Positions 25,102 to 37,698 are shown, numbered from the stretch's first letter. The stretch is DNA of 64,000 nucleotides from Paramecium octaurelia (GCA_905182995.1 CAJJDP010000140.1:62001-126000), one strand, 5' to 3'. The notes: a model not told the origin generated them from the sequence alone. Program-made: numbers and translations.

Positions 25102-26475
25102 TCAGTTGAAACCATATTTTTACTACATTATAATAGATGCTGCTAGTTCTACATTTCCATTAGTTTAATCTAATACAATTATTGCTTCAGCTCTAGTGAC
25201 ACCAAGATTGATAATTGCCTAAATTGAAGTATCTGGATATCTGGAATTATTTTTAATGGCACTTGGTTATTATTATTTTTATTATTATTGTTATTATTAT
25301 TATTATTGCTATTATTATTATGGCTATTATTGTTATTAAGGCTAATTTGAATTTTTGACAGGCTACTCTTCTTATATCTATGAGTCACTGTTTTGTCTTT
25401 TTAAGATTTCTTCTTCTTATTAAATGCTTATTCTTTTATTAATTTAACCTTCTGGAAGAAATTAAACACTTAATTTTTCATTTGGAAAGATTAAACAATT
25501 ATCCTTCAAATTAATATTGCACTAATGATATGAGAGAATAATTACTTAATATCTTTTGAGCATATCTAATCCAAACAGAAAATCGATACCATCTCCGTCC
25601 AAAATAGTCAAAGAACATGGCAAAAACTAATTATAAAAATGAATTGATTACTTGATCCAATATCTACATCTCAACAACATGTATTCTTCCAATGATTTTT
25701 TATGTACCCACTCCTTGAGCGATACCTTAAAAACGAGTATCAACCAATCTCATGATTCCACATCTCTCTGCACAAGCTTTGGACATGATTGTGCTTTGCG
25801 CCCCACTGTCAACAAAGGCCTGTACTGGATGACGGTTTATTGAGAGTTCAATGTATAACATAGTAACAGTTCCAAAACTTTCTGGAATGTATTCTTCTGC
25901 ATATTCTCGATTTTCTTCAATATTTTTTTTGTTGATCATTTCTTCAATTAGCTTCTGATTTTCAGGGTTCAGAGGATCCTATTCCAATTGTTACAGTTTC
26001 CTGATGTTTTCTTGTTACTCTTAGAATTTTTTTTATTGCTAAAATGAATTAATATTAGTACTTAATTCTAAATGTATTCCATGACACCTGCTAATTTCTT
26101 TTTTTCTATTGATTCCGCTAGTTTTGGATCTTTGATTCTGATAGCCTCGATTAAATGGGGGTTTTGTTGGAAATGCTTGATAAATTTGATGGCTTCCAAT
26201 TCCAATGGGGTTCTTTACTATTTGGGTTTTCTTTCAATAAGAACCAAGTCTTCATTTTGCATATTATATTTTGAGAGAGTATCATTATCATTCATTACTC
26301 TTCCTCCATAAATCAATTATTGTCGAGCGACAGCTAGTTGGAACTTGGATTTAAGAATAAAGGTTACTTCAACTTCTATTAATGCTTTTAAGTCCAATAC
26401 AGTAAGTGTTTATTCGACTTCCAACATTGATATTTTATCTTTGACGGGATCTGTGACTTGCAATCTGAAGGACAT
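25102..26475 (-). CDS. DDI1: DDI1 homologue: ubiquitin-like, aspartyl protease and UBA domains, with polyQ
   Basis: Five exons (introns of 24, 23, 25 and 24 nt) give 425 residues. The N-terminus is a ubiquitin-like domain ([20 protein letters not shown]). The central retroviral-protease-like fold has the active site [23 protein letters not shown] and the core [12 protein letters not shown] Gln tract of about two dozen residues follows (25264-25341), coded almost wholly by TAA and TAG. The C-terminal ~40 residues form a UBA domain ([23 protein letters not shown]). DDI1 is a proteasome shuttle and ubiquitin-dependent protease for bulky substrates. This is a host gene, not a viral remnant. All three domains look complete. 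Confidence 0.95.
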
Positions 26476-26964
26476 TCGTAAATTTACTTTATTAATTATT
26501 TTTATTATGATTTTTAAACAAAATAATCCTAATCTCTTTTCAATAAACATAATTTTTAAAATATTATTTCAATTTCTGACATTTTCCTCATTGAAATAAT
26601 GAACTTCTACTGGGATCATTTACAAAGATCAACAAAAGAGAGGTGAACGTGATATTTCCAATTTGTTAAAATTTAATTTGAGATTTAAATTAAATTGAAA
26701 CTAATCTGATAGAAAAGAGAATTCATATGAAAAGACATCATTGTAGCAATTAAAATTTCCTAAATTGATCTCATAAAATGGAATGATAGTATGTATCATT
26801 ACAACATTGCATGGCAATTGGAATAATGATAATGAAAGAGCAATCATAATACTACATTTTGATTAGATAATAATAGGTTACGTAATTATATTAATAGTGT
26901 GCATTATGATATAATTTAAGTTGTTTTAAATTCTTAATTTTATATCACCTTAAATAATAATTTC
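26476..26964. other. intergenic, nothing recognised
   Basis: Divergent spacer between DDI1 (minus) and the Rab-like gene (plus), presumably with both promoters. No coding-like frame. Confidence 0.5.
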
Positions 26965-27525
26965 ATGATAAAACAATTTAAGGTAGCTTTGATAGGAGAT
27001 TCTAGGAGTGGAAAATCATCCCTTGTGAGATGTCTGAAGGGAGAGGAATTTCTATTTGAAACCTAAGCAACCATAGGAATTGATTACTACCAAAGAATTC
27101 TTGGTTTTAAAAATATCGACTACATCTTTAAACTCTATGATACTAGTGGTTGCGAAGCCTATAGACAAATTTTGAATAGAATTATGAGCCAAGTCGATGC
27201 AGTGATCATTTGTTTCGATGCTTCCTAAGATAAATACTAAGAACAAATAGAAAGTTGGCGTAACCTAATAGGAAACGAATTAAGAACCATCCCAACATTT
27301 ATTGTGGGAAATAAAATGGACTTACTGGATCTGAGTATAAGTTCAGATATAACTTCTAAATGTCCAGTATATTTTGTTTCTGCAAAGACAGGAGAGAACG
27401 TTTAGAAATGTTTTAACAAAATATTCATGTCATTGACTCCTTCGAAGCATCCTATGATTCAAAAGAAGGTAAAGGATAGAAGTAGTATGTGGGGATTGCT
27501 TGGTTTTTGTTGCAACGGAGAATGA
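26965..27525 (+). CDS. divergent Rab-like small GTPase
   Basis: Intronless, 186 residues. G1 GDSRSGKSSL, G3 DTSGCE, G4 NKMD and G5 SAK are in order, and the switch region has a Thr (ATIGIDYY). The tail ends ...FCCNGE, a two-Cys signal suited to geranylgeranylation. In G3 the catalytic Gln of DTAGQE is replaced by Cys, so intrinsic hydrolysis may be low. The protein is likely membrane-bound and acts in vesicle traffic, but it is too divergent to assign to a Rab subfamily. Confidence 0.85.
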
Positions 27526-27714
27526 GAAGAAGAGGTTTGTAGAAATTGTAATGTTTTATAGTTGTTTATGTATGAATAATAATTATTTATTGGTTTCAAA
27601 ATATTATAGTGGAATATTGAATGGCAGAATATGGCTGAAAATAACGATCACATTTGATTTTGATCAATAATATATTTAATTTATTATTTATTATTGTATT
27701 AAGAAATATTATAT

Positions 27715-28381
27715 ATGAGTTCAAGAAATGGATCCAAGGAAAGACAGACCAAGGAGAATGGTAAATCCTTATTCTGGGAGCATTCAAAAAATCTGCCTCC
27801 ATTTTTCGCTGAGAATGTCTTATTTTTAGAAATGGAAGTTGAATGTAATAATGTTACCATAGAAGTTGTGAATCAATTGTTGGAATTATATCGAGTATTT
27901 TACTATCTTATACATGTAGATCGGAGTGGAATACTTTGAATCAATTAAAAGCAACAAGTTTTTGATTTTTAAAAATAAAACGTAGCAATTATTAATGAGA
28001 GGAACAGTTAATCAATGCATGAATGTTGCTTATGAAGAGTTGAAACATGAAACAGCACTTAAGAAGACAACGCACTCAGAAAATTAAGATAAGGTTCCTC
28101 CGTTGCCTCCTTCTTCTAAATTGGTGAATGTTCAGAAATCTTAGAAATAATAGGAAGTCGAAAATCAACTCAAATACATCAAAGAGCAAGATCAAAAATT
28201 GTAAGTTAACCAATTGTTAGAATATCATGGTTATGAATCACAACGCGTTACAAGAATACATAACAAGTGATCTATCTAATTTGATTATCATAGAGCTTTG
28301 CAAGAGTAGGAGGATTCAGTGTAACAACGCTTATAAAGAAGGAGAATGTAATCTGTGAAACTAAAAGGGTAAATAGAATGA
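27715..28381 (+). CDS. uncharacterised protein with helical C-terminus
   Basis: Three exons (introns of 25 and 27 nt) give 204 residues. An N-terminal globular-looking part (LFWEHSKNLPPFFAEN, VVNQLLELYR, VEYFESIKSNKFLIF) is followed by a Pro-rich linker (PPLPPSSKL) and a long Gln/Lys/Glu helix. It heads a run of three uncharacterised plus-strand genes spaced 38-51 nt apart. No domain recognised. Confidence 0.65.
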
Positions 28382-28432
28382 AATTTTCAATACTAATTAA
28401 TTTTTGTATCTGTATTTATTATTATAATTATT

Positions 28433-29225
28433 ATGTCTATTTTATTCACAACAGAAGAATTGAAATAAATTGAACCTCATCCATACGAATACGTATAAAC
28501 AAAAACAAAATATCTAGAACAAATCAGTTCCTTCAATTACACCAAAACTACTCAACTACCTTTCATTTCAGTGGCCAAAGCCTAACATAGACAATTGATG
28601 GATAAAGTCAAATTGTATTAATTCGAAGAAAAGAAATAATTGCCATCACATCAGTTCAATACCATCTTTGAAGAGTAATCTCAGCCATCAGCACTAACTG
28701 AAGATCTCAGATAACAATATTATAAAGAATTTATACTCTAACCAAAGGAGGAAGAGATATCAAAGAAGGAAAAGGAGAAGAATAGATATTTGCATATATG
28801 TGGAGTCATCAATGCGCAGAATCAAATAGACAAAAAGGAATACAAAAATCATATAAAAGAATTGAAGCAATTATAAAGAGAAGTAGAGCAAATTCAACAA
28901 TAAACCAAAAAACCCTATTATCCTACAAAGGAAATGTGTCGTAATACTCATTTGATCAATAAATTGGCTACTCCAATGCTCAATATGTATAATGTTTATT
29001 TCAAAGAAATCTTTGATGCCTTAATTGATGATATTCTACTAGAAGAGGTAACTATAATCACATAAGTTTAAGGTGCAATTTTTGAATGAGTAACAGGATA
29101 AAACTTTGAATTAAAATGAACAACCAGAAATCCCAGAATTGGATAATGAGGAGATTTAGGAATAGCTTAATGTTGATGTCAAGGACCTCTTATTAGAACT
29201 TGGCAATATAATGGATGAATATTGA
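28433..29225 (+). CDS. uncharacterised charged helical protein
   Basis: Two exons (25-nt intron) give 255 residues. The sequence is rich in Lys, Glu and Gln, with a coiled-coil segment in the middle (KNHIKELKQLQREVEQ) and a final acidic region (DVKDLLLELGNIMDEY). A block with conserved-looking character is PTKEMCRNTHLI followed by VYFKEIFDALIDDI. Such proteins are common among ciliary and cytoskeletal components of ciliates, but I have no direct evidence. Confidence 0.65.
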
Positions 29226-29262
29226 TTAATTAATAATTATATAAGATAACCGTTAAAACATA

Positions 29263-30237
29263 ATGAATTAATTTGCCAATTACATGTAATGCTAGACTAA
29301 AAGAGTAGTCCCCACTTATCAACAATAATGCTATAGTAGATCACCTCAAGGAAGAAAATGTGTAATAGTGAATCAGCAATTCAGTCCAAATGATTAGAAA
29401 TACATGAAATAGTTCAAGTGCATCGATCAATATAAGTACTAGCAACCAAAAGCTATCATATATCCACAAAAAGGAATGTCGCCGACTAACAAATCACCTC
29501 TCATAGCTACTAAAGTTAGGGTTTAAGACAAAGAAAATAATAATCATTATTATAATGCCAACATCATCTTCTAACCATGCAAAACTCCTAGAAATCCTTA
29601 GAGTCAATAGTTATTTTCACAATAGAATTCACCTAATATTAAATAACCCACTCCATAATTTGAAAATCGTTATGATTATGAGGACAAAAACCAAGAATTC
29701 CGATTATCAACTTCTGAAATCAATTTCAGATTCGTGGATTCAGAAAAGCAGACTTCTGATGAACAGGAACTTAAAAATATAGCAAATTAATTTCATAAAA
29801 TTGAGATTGGCAAAAAAGAACCAGAAATGTCTCCAAAATCGATTAAATCTGATGAATTCTTAGTATAGATGGATTCAGTAAAGAAATCTGATTTGTCAAA
29901 CAATAATACAAAGAATATTGGTATCTAGGCCTTTGAAAGTACTTAATTTGAGAAACCTGAGGAATAGTTAGGTAGAATATTTGGATCTTTGAAGAAAGTT
30001 AAGATCATAAAAAAGAAATAAACTTTACCTACTTTATAGACATAAGTTACTCAAAGAACTATGGAAGATGATAGTATGATGAAAATTGATACACAATAAG
30101 ACTAACAGGCAAAAACAATAGGTGGATTATCAAATATAGAATTTTAGAGTGAAAAGCTATAAACAGAATTCACTGATCTTGTATTAAATATTGTTTATAA
30201 AGGATTCCCATAGAACTAGAAATCCATAAGTCGATGA
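29263..30237 (+). CDS. low-complexity Gln/Ser/Asn/Lys-rich protein
   Basis: One open frame of 324 residues without intron, start ATG at 29263 (37 nt after the previous stop). Composition is dominated by Gln, Ser, Asn and Lys; a motif such as RIFGSLKKVKIIKKK stands out near the C-terminal third. It is probably largely disordered. No domain or targeting signal seen. Confidence 0.55.
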
Positions 30238-30448
30238 ACCTGATTAGTTTACTAATTTTAGGTAAAACATTTCAACTCCAAAATAATTAACACAAAATAA
30301 TATTAGTATATAACTCATATTAATTATTTTAGGTTTTCTGATGTACAAAAAGCAATTTGAGAAAAAATGATCAACTTTTTTGTTTTATATTTAGTTAATA
30401 TAAAAAAGAACCCCAAATTAATTAATATATGTTTAATAACAAACTCAT

Positions 30449-32228
30449 TCAATTAAAGAATCTCTGTTATTACTTTATTCTCTCCTTAATGTAATGTGAA
30501 TTAGGAAGATCAAATCTTACTTTACGCTTTTCTTATTGTTAAGTTCGAAATGAATCATTGTTCTTTTGCTATAATTTTAAGACACTTCTTGGAGTAACAC
30601 TCTTTTGATCATCTGAAAGATCAGCTGTGTGTGATCTATTTTTTAGTTACTGTTGTTCTGTGATTACAGACAAGGATTGTTTGTTCAGATTGGGTTCCAT
30701 ACTGACTTAAGTGATTGGATGTGATTATTTGGATGGAGAACTTTCTCTAGAAATGGATGGTTATTGAATGAAAAATGGAGCTGATTGTGTTGCATTATTG
30801 GATAATTCTGCTCCAGTAGTTGTAGGTGTTTTCATTGTTATTGTTGGGTCTTTGAAGGATTAAATTTAATCCAATGTTTATTTATTTTCCAAGGTATTCT
30901 TAAGAGTTTAAAATTGCGGTGACTCAATTTTGACTTCCTTTTAACTTTATGGTTAATCAATGACATCTTAAAATTTGAAGGCTATGACTTCTTTACTGAA
31001 GTAGGTCAAGCTTCGATTAAATTTTAAATTTCTAATTTTAGGTTTTCTTATTTTCTTTTATTGGCTACTTTCTGTAGGAATGTTGCATTCTTCTGACATC
31101 AAATACCTTTCAGTTGAATTGGGGGACCGATTTGAAGCTTTCCGATTTGTAGAAAATTTTGTCTTATTTTAAGAATCACTTGAATTGGATTGAGCAGGAG
31201 ATCCTGTTTTGCTTTTACCAGTTGAAAATCTATTTGATCTTTTCTATATAGTTTAAACTGTTTTACCATCTAATCTGAACTTATTCTTCTCCGAATCTCT
31301 CTTGCTTATTCCTCTAGTAAAATAGTATTTTAACTTCCACATTGGCATGCTAATCTATCCTATTAGCACACACATCTGCAATTTTTTAGTTAACAAGTAC
31401 CCATTTATATTGATATAATTATTACATTAATAATCAATTTTTGCAAATTTCTTCTAAGAACTTAAAAGTTTTGATGCACTCTGATTTCTACTCCTTCCCT
31501 GGTTTCACGCACACAATTAGGATTCCCTTATCTTTCTTATCTCTCTTGAATCCTTCCAACCCTCTGCAAGCAATGATATTTTATTCCCCTTATGCTATCA
31601 ATTAATAATGTTTAACTCCTGCCAATATACTTTTAATAGTTTATTTTATATCATCATTCAATGAAAGATTGATAGTTTTTTCTCCTGATTCAGTTTGTAA
31701 AGATAGTTTGAATAGTTTTGACATAGATCGTTTGATTAGTTCTTGAAATAGTTTCTTCTTTCCACTCTGTTTTTATCCTATAATCATTATTTGTTATGAT
31801 TGGGGAATGTTATTGGAACTATCCAAAATTGCTTATTTTAAGTAATAATATCGCAGGGAATGAACTGTTCCATCTTCATTCAATTTCCTAACTTGAATTT
31901 TATGGGGAGTCATAAATTTTATATCCTCATTAAATCTATTTGCTACTGGAAACTACAAATATGGCTGTTAGTACAATATTTCTTGGGTGGGAATTGTGTT
32001 CATTCTTTCTGTCTTTGGAGTTGCTTATTGTTATTAGCATATGAAGCTTTTCAAGCTATTCAAATACTCTCTGGCTACTTTAGGTGACATAGCCTATCTC
32101 AGAGTGGGAGACTAATATTATGAAATAGTCGATTGATCTTGGGCTCTATTTTATCTGTTGAGTGGTGTCTTCGGTACTGTTAATCCAAATTGACTGTGTA
32201 GCTAAGTTTAGCTGTTACTATGAATCAT
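30449..32228 (-). CDS. uncharacterised protein with weak kinesin-motor resemblance, interrupted by in-frame TGA
   Basis: From ATG 32228 a frame of 264 codons reaches TGA at 31434-31436. The same frame then continues, passes a canonical 25-nt intron (GTACTT...TGCAG), and runs on to TGA at 30449-30451, so the whole span would be 585 codons with one internal TGA. The first part has a P-loop-like stretch (MIIGQKQSGKKKLF) and a segment resembling the end of a kinesin motor (ILIVCVKPGKE, IKTFKFLEEICKN), but the kinesin switch motifs are missing. The second part is Ser/Gln-rich and basic. It may be two genes (second ATG at 31427), a decaying gene, or a base error; I keep one entry. Confidence 0.5.
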
Positions 32229-32426
32229 AATAAATTTGACTTAGATAATTATATTACTTGCATTTTTGTATGAATAGAAAAATCATATATTATTATTTAA
32301 TTCAAATGGAAACTGAGATATTGAATCAACTTATTGAATTTTATTGAATAAAAAAAATGATTTTGAATTTTGGACTTATAAATGTAGATCAAGATAATTA
32401 TAGTTTAACAGAAAAAAAATAATTTT

Positions 32427-33353
32427 ATGAATAATTCGAGATCAACTGTCAAAAAGGGTACAAACAACCTCCCAGTTTAAACAGGAGACTTGGAAGAATA
32501 TATGTAAGCATTGAAATTCTATTGTTAGATAAATATTGTATGATCATTAAAAGAGTTGTGAGAAGGCTGGAAAATATTTAGAGGCAGATTAAGCAAAAAA
32601 AAGATTGGGGGAATTGAAAAAAGATTTGGATTCCAAAAACAAGTTTGAAGTCAAGGATAGACATACCAATGAAAAATAGGAAATCGAGAAGGCTCACCTT
32701 GAAGAATTCAATCAATTTAACGAATTCTGGGATCAGAAAATGGCTGAATTTGATCAAGAGGCTCAAAGAGTCAAAGAATAGGTTCTTCAAAGACATGATG
32801 AAGAATTGAAACAATTTACTGATGAATTAGAAAACTCAATCCCTGTTAAACCAAAAGATTCAGCAGAATTATTGAGTTTGAGGAAAACTGAAGAATCTCT
32901 GGCAAGATAAGAAAAGTATATCACACATAATATATTACCTAGTTACCAAGAAGCTCATATAACTTAATAAAGAATTTTATCAATGGAAAGAGACGAATAT
33001 GAAAGATGGAATCAGTCAAGATCAGGCAAGATCAGAAATCTCATTCTTCAACTTAAACAAAAGTAAAGTACTGAATTAAGTGCTTTACAATAGAGAATTA
33101 TTTCAGGGTAGGAAGAACAAAGGAAGATTAGATCATAGGAATTAGAGAAGTATTCAATAATATAAAAAATAGATTATTATAAAAGTATTAAAATGTAAGA
33201 AAAGAGTTGAGCAGTTAATAAAATTAAGAAATTACAAGACTTGATAAAACAATGAAGAATCAATCCATCATGTAACAATCAAGAATGAACTCATCCAAAA
33301 TGTAGGGTTCCACTATGAGGAAAGGAGACGAGGAAAACTACTATATTAAATGA
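32427..33353 (+). CDS. coiled-coil protein
   Basis: Three exons (introns of 25 and 23 nt) give 292 residues. Except for a short Ser/Asn head (MNNSRSTVKKGTNN) and tail, the whole protein is charged coiled coil, with Trp and Phe at spaced positions (FNEFWDQKMAEFDQE, ERDEYERWNQSRSG). This looks like a structural protein of the cilium or basal body, by analogy only. The second intron ends in AAG. Confidence 0.7.
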
Positions 33354-33376
33354 TCGATATAAAATACTTTATTATT

Positions 33377-34516
33377 ATGAAAATAAATTTATTCACTCCT
33401 AAGACCAAGCAGACTTACTTTAGTAGATCCACTAGGGCCACCTCTATGATATCACTCAAGAAAGTGGACGAATCCACTTTAGGAACTGTTGGGAACTGGG
33501 CATAGACTGTTCTGCCTTAAGTAAAAAAGAAAGAAAATAAGATGCAATCCAGTTATTAAGAGGATTATAATTTTCTAAGGGATCGTGATAAATTATTTAA
33601 GATCAATGATGATGACAGCTCTCCATATAATAATCGAAAGTAGTAGTCATTAAAAATTTTGTCTCAAATCGATTTAAATGATGCAAATGATTTAGAGGAG
33701 AGATTCACATTTGTCTTAAAGTAATGAATTTATTATGTCAATCCAAGATATCTACGACAATCGAAAATTGGGAACCTCTATAATGTAGCTGTTTTTACAT
33801 ATGCATATATATTAGAAAAATAGTTTCTATATGATAAGGCGATCTTAATTTGGTAAAAATATTTAGTATTTTGCAACTCAAATCGAGTTTATCGTTACAA
33901 AATTATTGCTTACAAACACCTAGTAGAACTTTCACTTTTGATTCATAACTTCAGGAAGGCTTTGAATTATTCCAAGAAACTCATCAAATACGCATTATTC
34001 TTTAATGAATCTAATTACGAATTAAATGCCTATGATTAAATAGGCAAGATATTTTATTACATCAAAGAGTAATAGTTAGCCAAGGCCTTCCATGAGAAAT
34101 TTATGGTTGGAGAACCTATGCCTGTGGAAAATAAGATTCGATATGCTGTTGTAAGGATGATTGAATACAAAATACGATAAAAGTAATCTATTGGTTAAAT
34201 TGATACTGACAGTGAAGATGATTTTGAATTAGAAAAATTAGTTGAACCTAAAACTTTGGAATTTCATCCTACTAGATTTAAAGATGCTCTACTTAAATAC
34301 AAGCACTTATGGGGACATGTATAAAAATAGAGTGAACCCTTAGGACCCATGAATGTATTGACATTTGATAAAAGACTATTCCAAAGAGAGTACTTTACTT
34401 AATTGAGTAACAACAATAGTGTCAAAAGTTTCATTCTAAATAGCAACATCTCAATAAAAAAGAATAATTTGTAAAAAATTATTGATAAATTAATAAATGA
34501 CATATAAACTTTTTGA
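33377..34516 (+). CDS. uncharacterised helical-repeat (TPR-like) protein
   Basis: Two exons (27-nt intron) give 370 residues. After ~110 disordered residues, the central ~150 residues look like paired helices with TPR-like spacing (LYNVAVFTYAYILEKQ, AILIWQKYLVF, RKALNYSKKLIKYA, EQQLAKAFHEKF). A block with FHPTRFKDALLKY follows. It probably acts as a protein-binding scaffold. It starts 23 nt after the stop of the previous gene. Confidence 0.65.
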
Positions 34517-35221
34517 TTAATGCAATTATTTATTTAATTAAAATATATATCTACTTAATTGCCAAATATATGATTTTTGTTAGTGAATTGTAGTAAAGTC
34601 ACACCTTATATCTTCAGTTCATAATTATAAGACTATATTATAAACTTTGAGCTTTGGTAATAATTTACTTCATTAATGATTATATTCAAAAAACAGAAAA
34701 ATTCTAAATATAGATTCTAGTGCAAGAGGATATAGAGAGCAATTAAATTTTGTTTAGATTTGATAATTTAATGCAAATGTATTAATAAGAAGTTTCTCTT
34801 GATTCTTTTAGGCAAATTCTTTTTTGCCTGGTGAAAAATGTAATTTAATCACCTTATCAATTATAGCGAATTAAAGCAATTAAAATTTATTAATTTGATT
34901 TAAATGAGATCCAAACTATGAGATTGAGGGACATTCTCTAAAGAGCTTTCAAGAAAAAACAACACTCAATATATATTTAATTAAACAGTTAAGAGTATTT
35001 AAAAAAACATATATTGTAAGAAGTAATAAAAGATTAATTTAGTACTTCTTACTTTCATCATTTGATCCATTATTTGTCAAGATAAGGCTTTTTGGATGTT
35101 TTTGATTAATTGACATTTTATATATAAATAAATACAAGTTTTCTTATATTTTAAAACACAAAATCTTATTATGGATTGCCATTCAAATCCAAATATTTAT
35201 TTTTCATTTATTATTTATATT
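34517..35221. other. intergenic with small inverted repeats
   Basis: About 0.7 kb without a gene. It holds a 7-bp hairpin (AGGCAAA/TTTGCCT, 34810-34829), directly followed by a 5-bp one (GGTGA/TCACC), and a 10-bp inverted repeat (GTAAGAAGTA/TACTTCTTAC, 35016-35052). No known RNA family is recognised. Confidence 0.45.
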
Positions 35222-35737
35222 ATGGAACAAATGAAGAGAGAGAAGCGATGTTCAGCAATTAAACAATATGGTTTTTATGCCAATAGGGATTACACAATTT
35301 AAACTGGTCAGAAAAGGATTTAATACAATATCAATCGTAAATTGAGAAAGAAAAACAAGTTAAAGGATTCACAGCACAAAAATCACTCGCTGTCCCAATT
35401 TACTCAAGAGGAGGATGAGCGAATCCTGAGATTGGTTCAGGAATTGGGACCGAAATTTGTGAAAATAGCTCTTTATTTTCCAAACAAATCATATAGTATG
35501 GTAAAAAACAGGTATTACAAGCATTTGAGGGAAAAATACAAGGACCTCTATCAAATGTAATAATAAAGATTGTATTTTAGGGGCTGTGATACGAGAATCG
35601 AATAAGAAACTATGTCTTGCAAACCTAATGAGAAGGTAGTTGAATTGAATTAGCTAATCCATTCTATCAATCTGTCTCCAGAAATCTTCTCATTGACTTA
35701 AACCTTCATCTAGCACCTCTAGAAGTGTCTAACTTGA
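35222..35737 (+). CDS. MYB/SANT-domain protein
   Basis: Intronless, 171 residues. Residues ~60-108 form a MYB/SANT helix-turn-helix: FTQEEDERILRLVQELG, then FVKIALYFPNKS and VKNRYYKHLR, with the start and spacing of a canonical repeat though aromatic residues replace two of the usual Trp. The preceding ~55 residues are basic (KLRKKNKLK), consistent with nuclear DNA binding. The C-terminal 60 residues are unremarkable. It is probably a transcription regulator. Confidence 0.75.
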
Positions 35738-35873
35738 ATCTATATCTATACATATTATTATTGATAATATCTATACAATTTCGTACTGAATATATTATAT
35801 AAATTGCTAAATAAACTCTTTTTTGATTAAACAACTTGTTTTAATTAAATAAACTAAGTAATCAATCACAATA

Positions 35874-37698
35874 TCATTTCGGTAATAATGGTATTGGTTC
35901 GTTGATATCCTCGTCTTTGCTTTCTAGGTAGGCAGGGGATTTGGAAATTTGTGAAACATTCAATTACCCGATTTATTTGTCAAAGAAAGTTAGAGTTTGT
36001 TTATCCAACAATTGAATAATTCTTTCATCGAAAGGATTCTTATCTTTGGTGTTGATCATTTTGTGATACGATTCTAGGTAGTTATAGTATTTATTATTGT
36101 GTTGGGATATCTGATTGATGTGCTTAATGAAATCAATATTATTAATTTTTAAATTATTAGTTTCCTACTCATTATTCAGCTGAATAAGAGGATTAGGTAT
36201 GATATTAAACAGGAGTTGCTGTTCCTTAGTAAAGATGATCTATTTAATGAGATCAATTTCTTGTAATTTTTTAATCATGTTAATGATGTCTAAACTCTGC
36301 ATAATTTAGTTTTTGGCATGATTGAATAATAGCTTTTTCTAATTCCGACAGCCGAACAGAATTAACATTTTTGAACTGATATTACTAGATAATTTATGAT
36401 TTTGGCATTTCCAATTGTATATGGTGATTTTTTCTTCATTGGTTTTGGTTTCAGTCAGTTGACTATTGTTCTTAGTTTTCAGATCCTTCTCATCTTCTAT
36501 TAATTGAAACCTAAAAACTCTATTAGCTATGTCCAAATTCATGAGTGTGTTAATAACGGGTCTTATGATGGAGGCCACAATTATTATAAAGATCTGCCAA
36601 ATGCCTCCTAGTCTACTTAAAACAGTTTAGATTTTAACGTAGTTCCTATTATAATTGGTTTGTCGATAATCGAGAGCAATGTAGTGTTCCACAATATATT
36701 CACCATTGTATAATTCTGTGGTTTCTCTCCATTCTTGCTGTTTGAGATTTTCTTTAACATGTATGTTCTATAACAACCAGCCGTCATCGCTGGTCGTCTA
36801 AATGATTCTGTAATATTGTTTAATCATTTTAGATGTGGATACGGAGTAGCCAGAAAACTCACTATTGATAATTTGTTTGTAGGGTTCGCTGGGATTATTG
36901 AGTTGCGTTAGGTAATCACTCGTATAAACTACATAATGTCCTGACATTAATATGGATTTGATTTCTTCTGGGGATGCGCATTTCTAATATTCGGTTGAGT
37001 TATGGCAAACCGTCAATTGTATTTTCAAATATTGATAGACCATGGCGTTCAATTGTCCTTGCAAAGGCTAATAATTTAGAAATTAGAAATACTGGTGGAT
37101 TTAATTTAAGATACTCTCTATTAATACATTGCATGGCACCTAATCTCATTCGACTAAAATAATCATTTTATTATTCAGTGACAAAGTGGGACATATTACA
37201 GGTCTCGGTTGGGAGGAGAGAACAACTTATAAGATATTGATGAAATGATTACTCCACACTGACTGCGATCAATCCTGTTGTCTCATTTTTGGTTCTGCTC
37301 CTTATGCAATGGAAAATTGAAATATTATAATATTTTCCTTGGCCATTCAGCTGATTTCCTGCACTGTTGGTGGCTGAAATGGCTAAGGTAAAGTTATCGT
37401 TTAACAAAGGAAATGTCTAATTTAAATGACTCTACTTTACTTAAGTATCAAACACTTGGATTTCTGAGGACACCACAGACGGCTCAGCTTTGCCTAACAT
37501 CGTGATTAATTCATTTGCCAAGTAAATAAACGTGACTCCTCCAATAAGTATGGTAGTAATCAATCCAATCATGGAGTTATATTTTTATCTGTTTAGCACT
37601 CTGAAATTGGGAGGTTGGCCGAAGATGTCTAGTTGATCAATGGCAACATCACGAAATTTTAACACAAGATTTTATGTAGTTTATAAAAATTATGGCAT
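35874..37698 (-). CDS. two-TM membrane protein of unknown family
   Basis: Two exons (25-nt intron GTATTT...TTATTAG) give 599 residues. A TM segment near residue 45 (MIGLITTILIGGVTFIYLA) follows the motif FGQPPNFRV. A ~300-residue region with Cys and Asn then lies on the other side of the membrane, and a second TM (IWQIFIIIVASIIRPVI) leads to a ~200-residue Lys/Gln/Ile-rich cytosolic tail. This layout recurs in a large ciliate-specific group of membrane proteins of unknown role. The Asn-rich middle could be glycosylated. Confidence 0.7.

Noticed and set aside
25264-25341. TTA/TTG trinucleotide microsatellite
   Set aside because: It is the coding polyQ tract of DDI1 read on the minus strand.
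25727-25939. Retrovirus-like aspartyl protease motif (FVDSGAQST)
   Set aside because: It is the central domain of the host DDI1 gene, flanked by ubiquitin-like and UBA domains; no other retroelement part is present.
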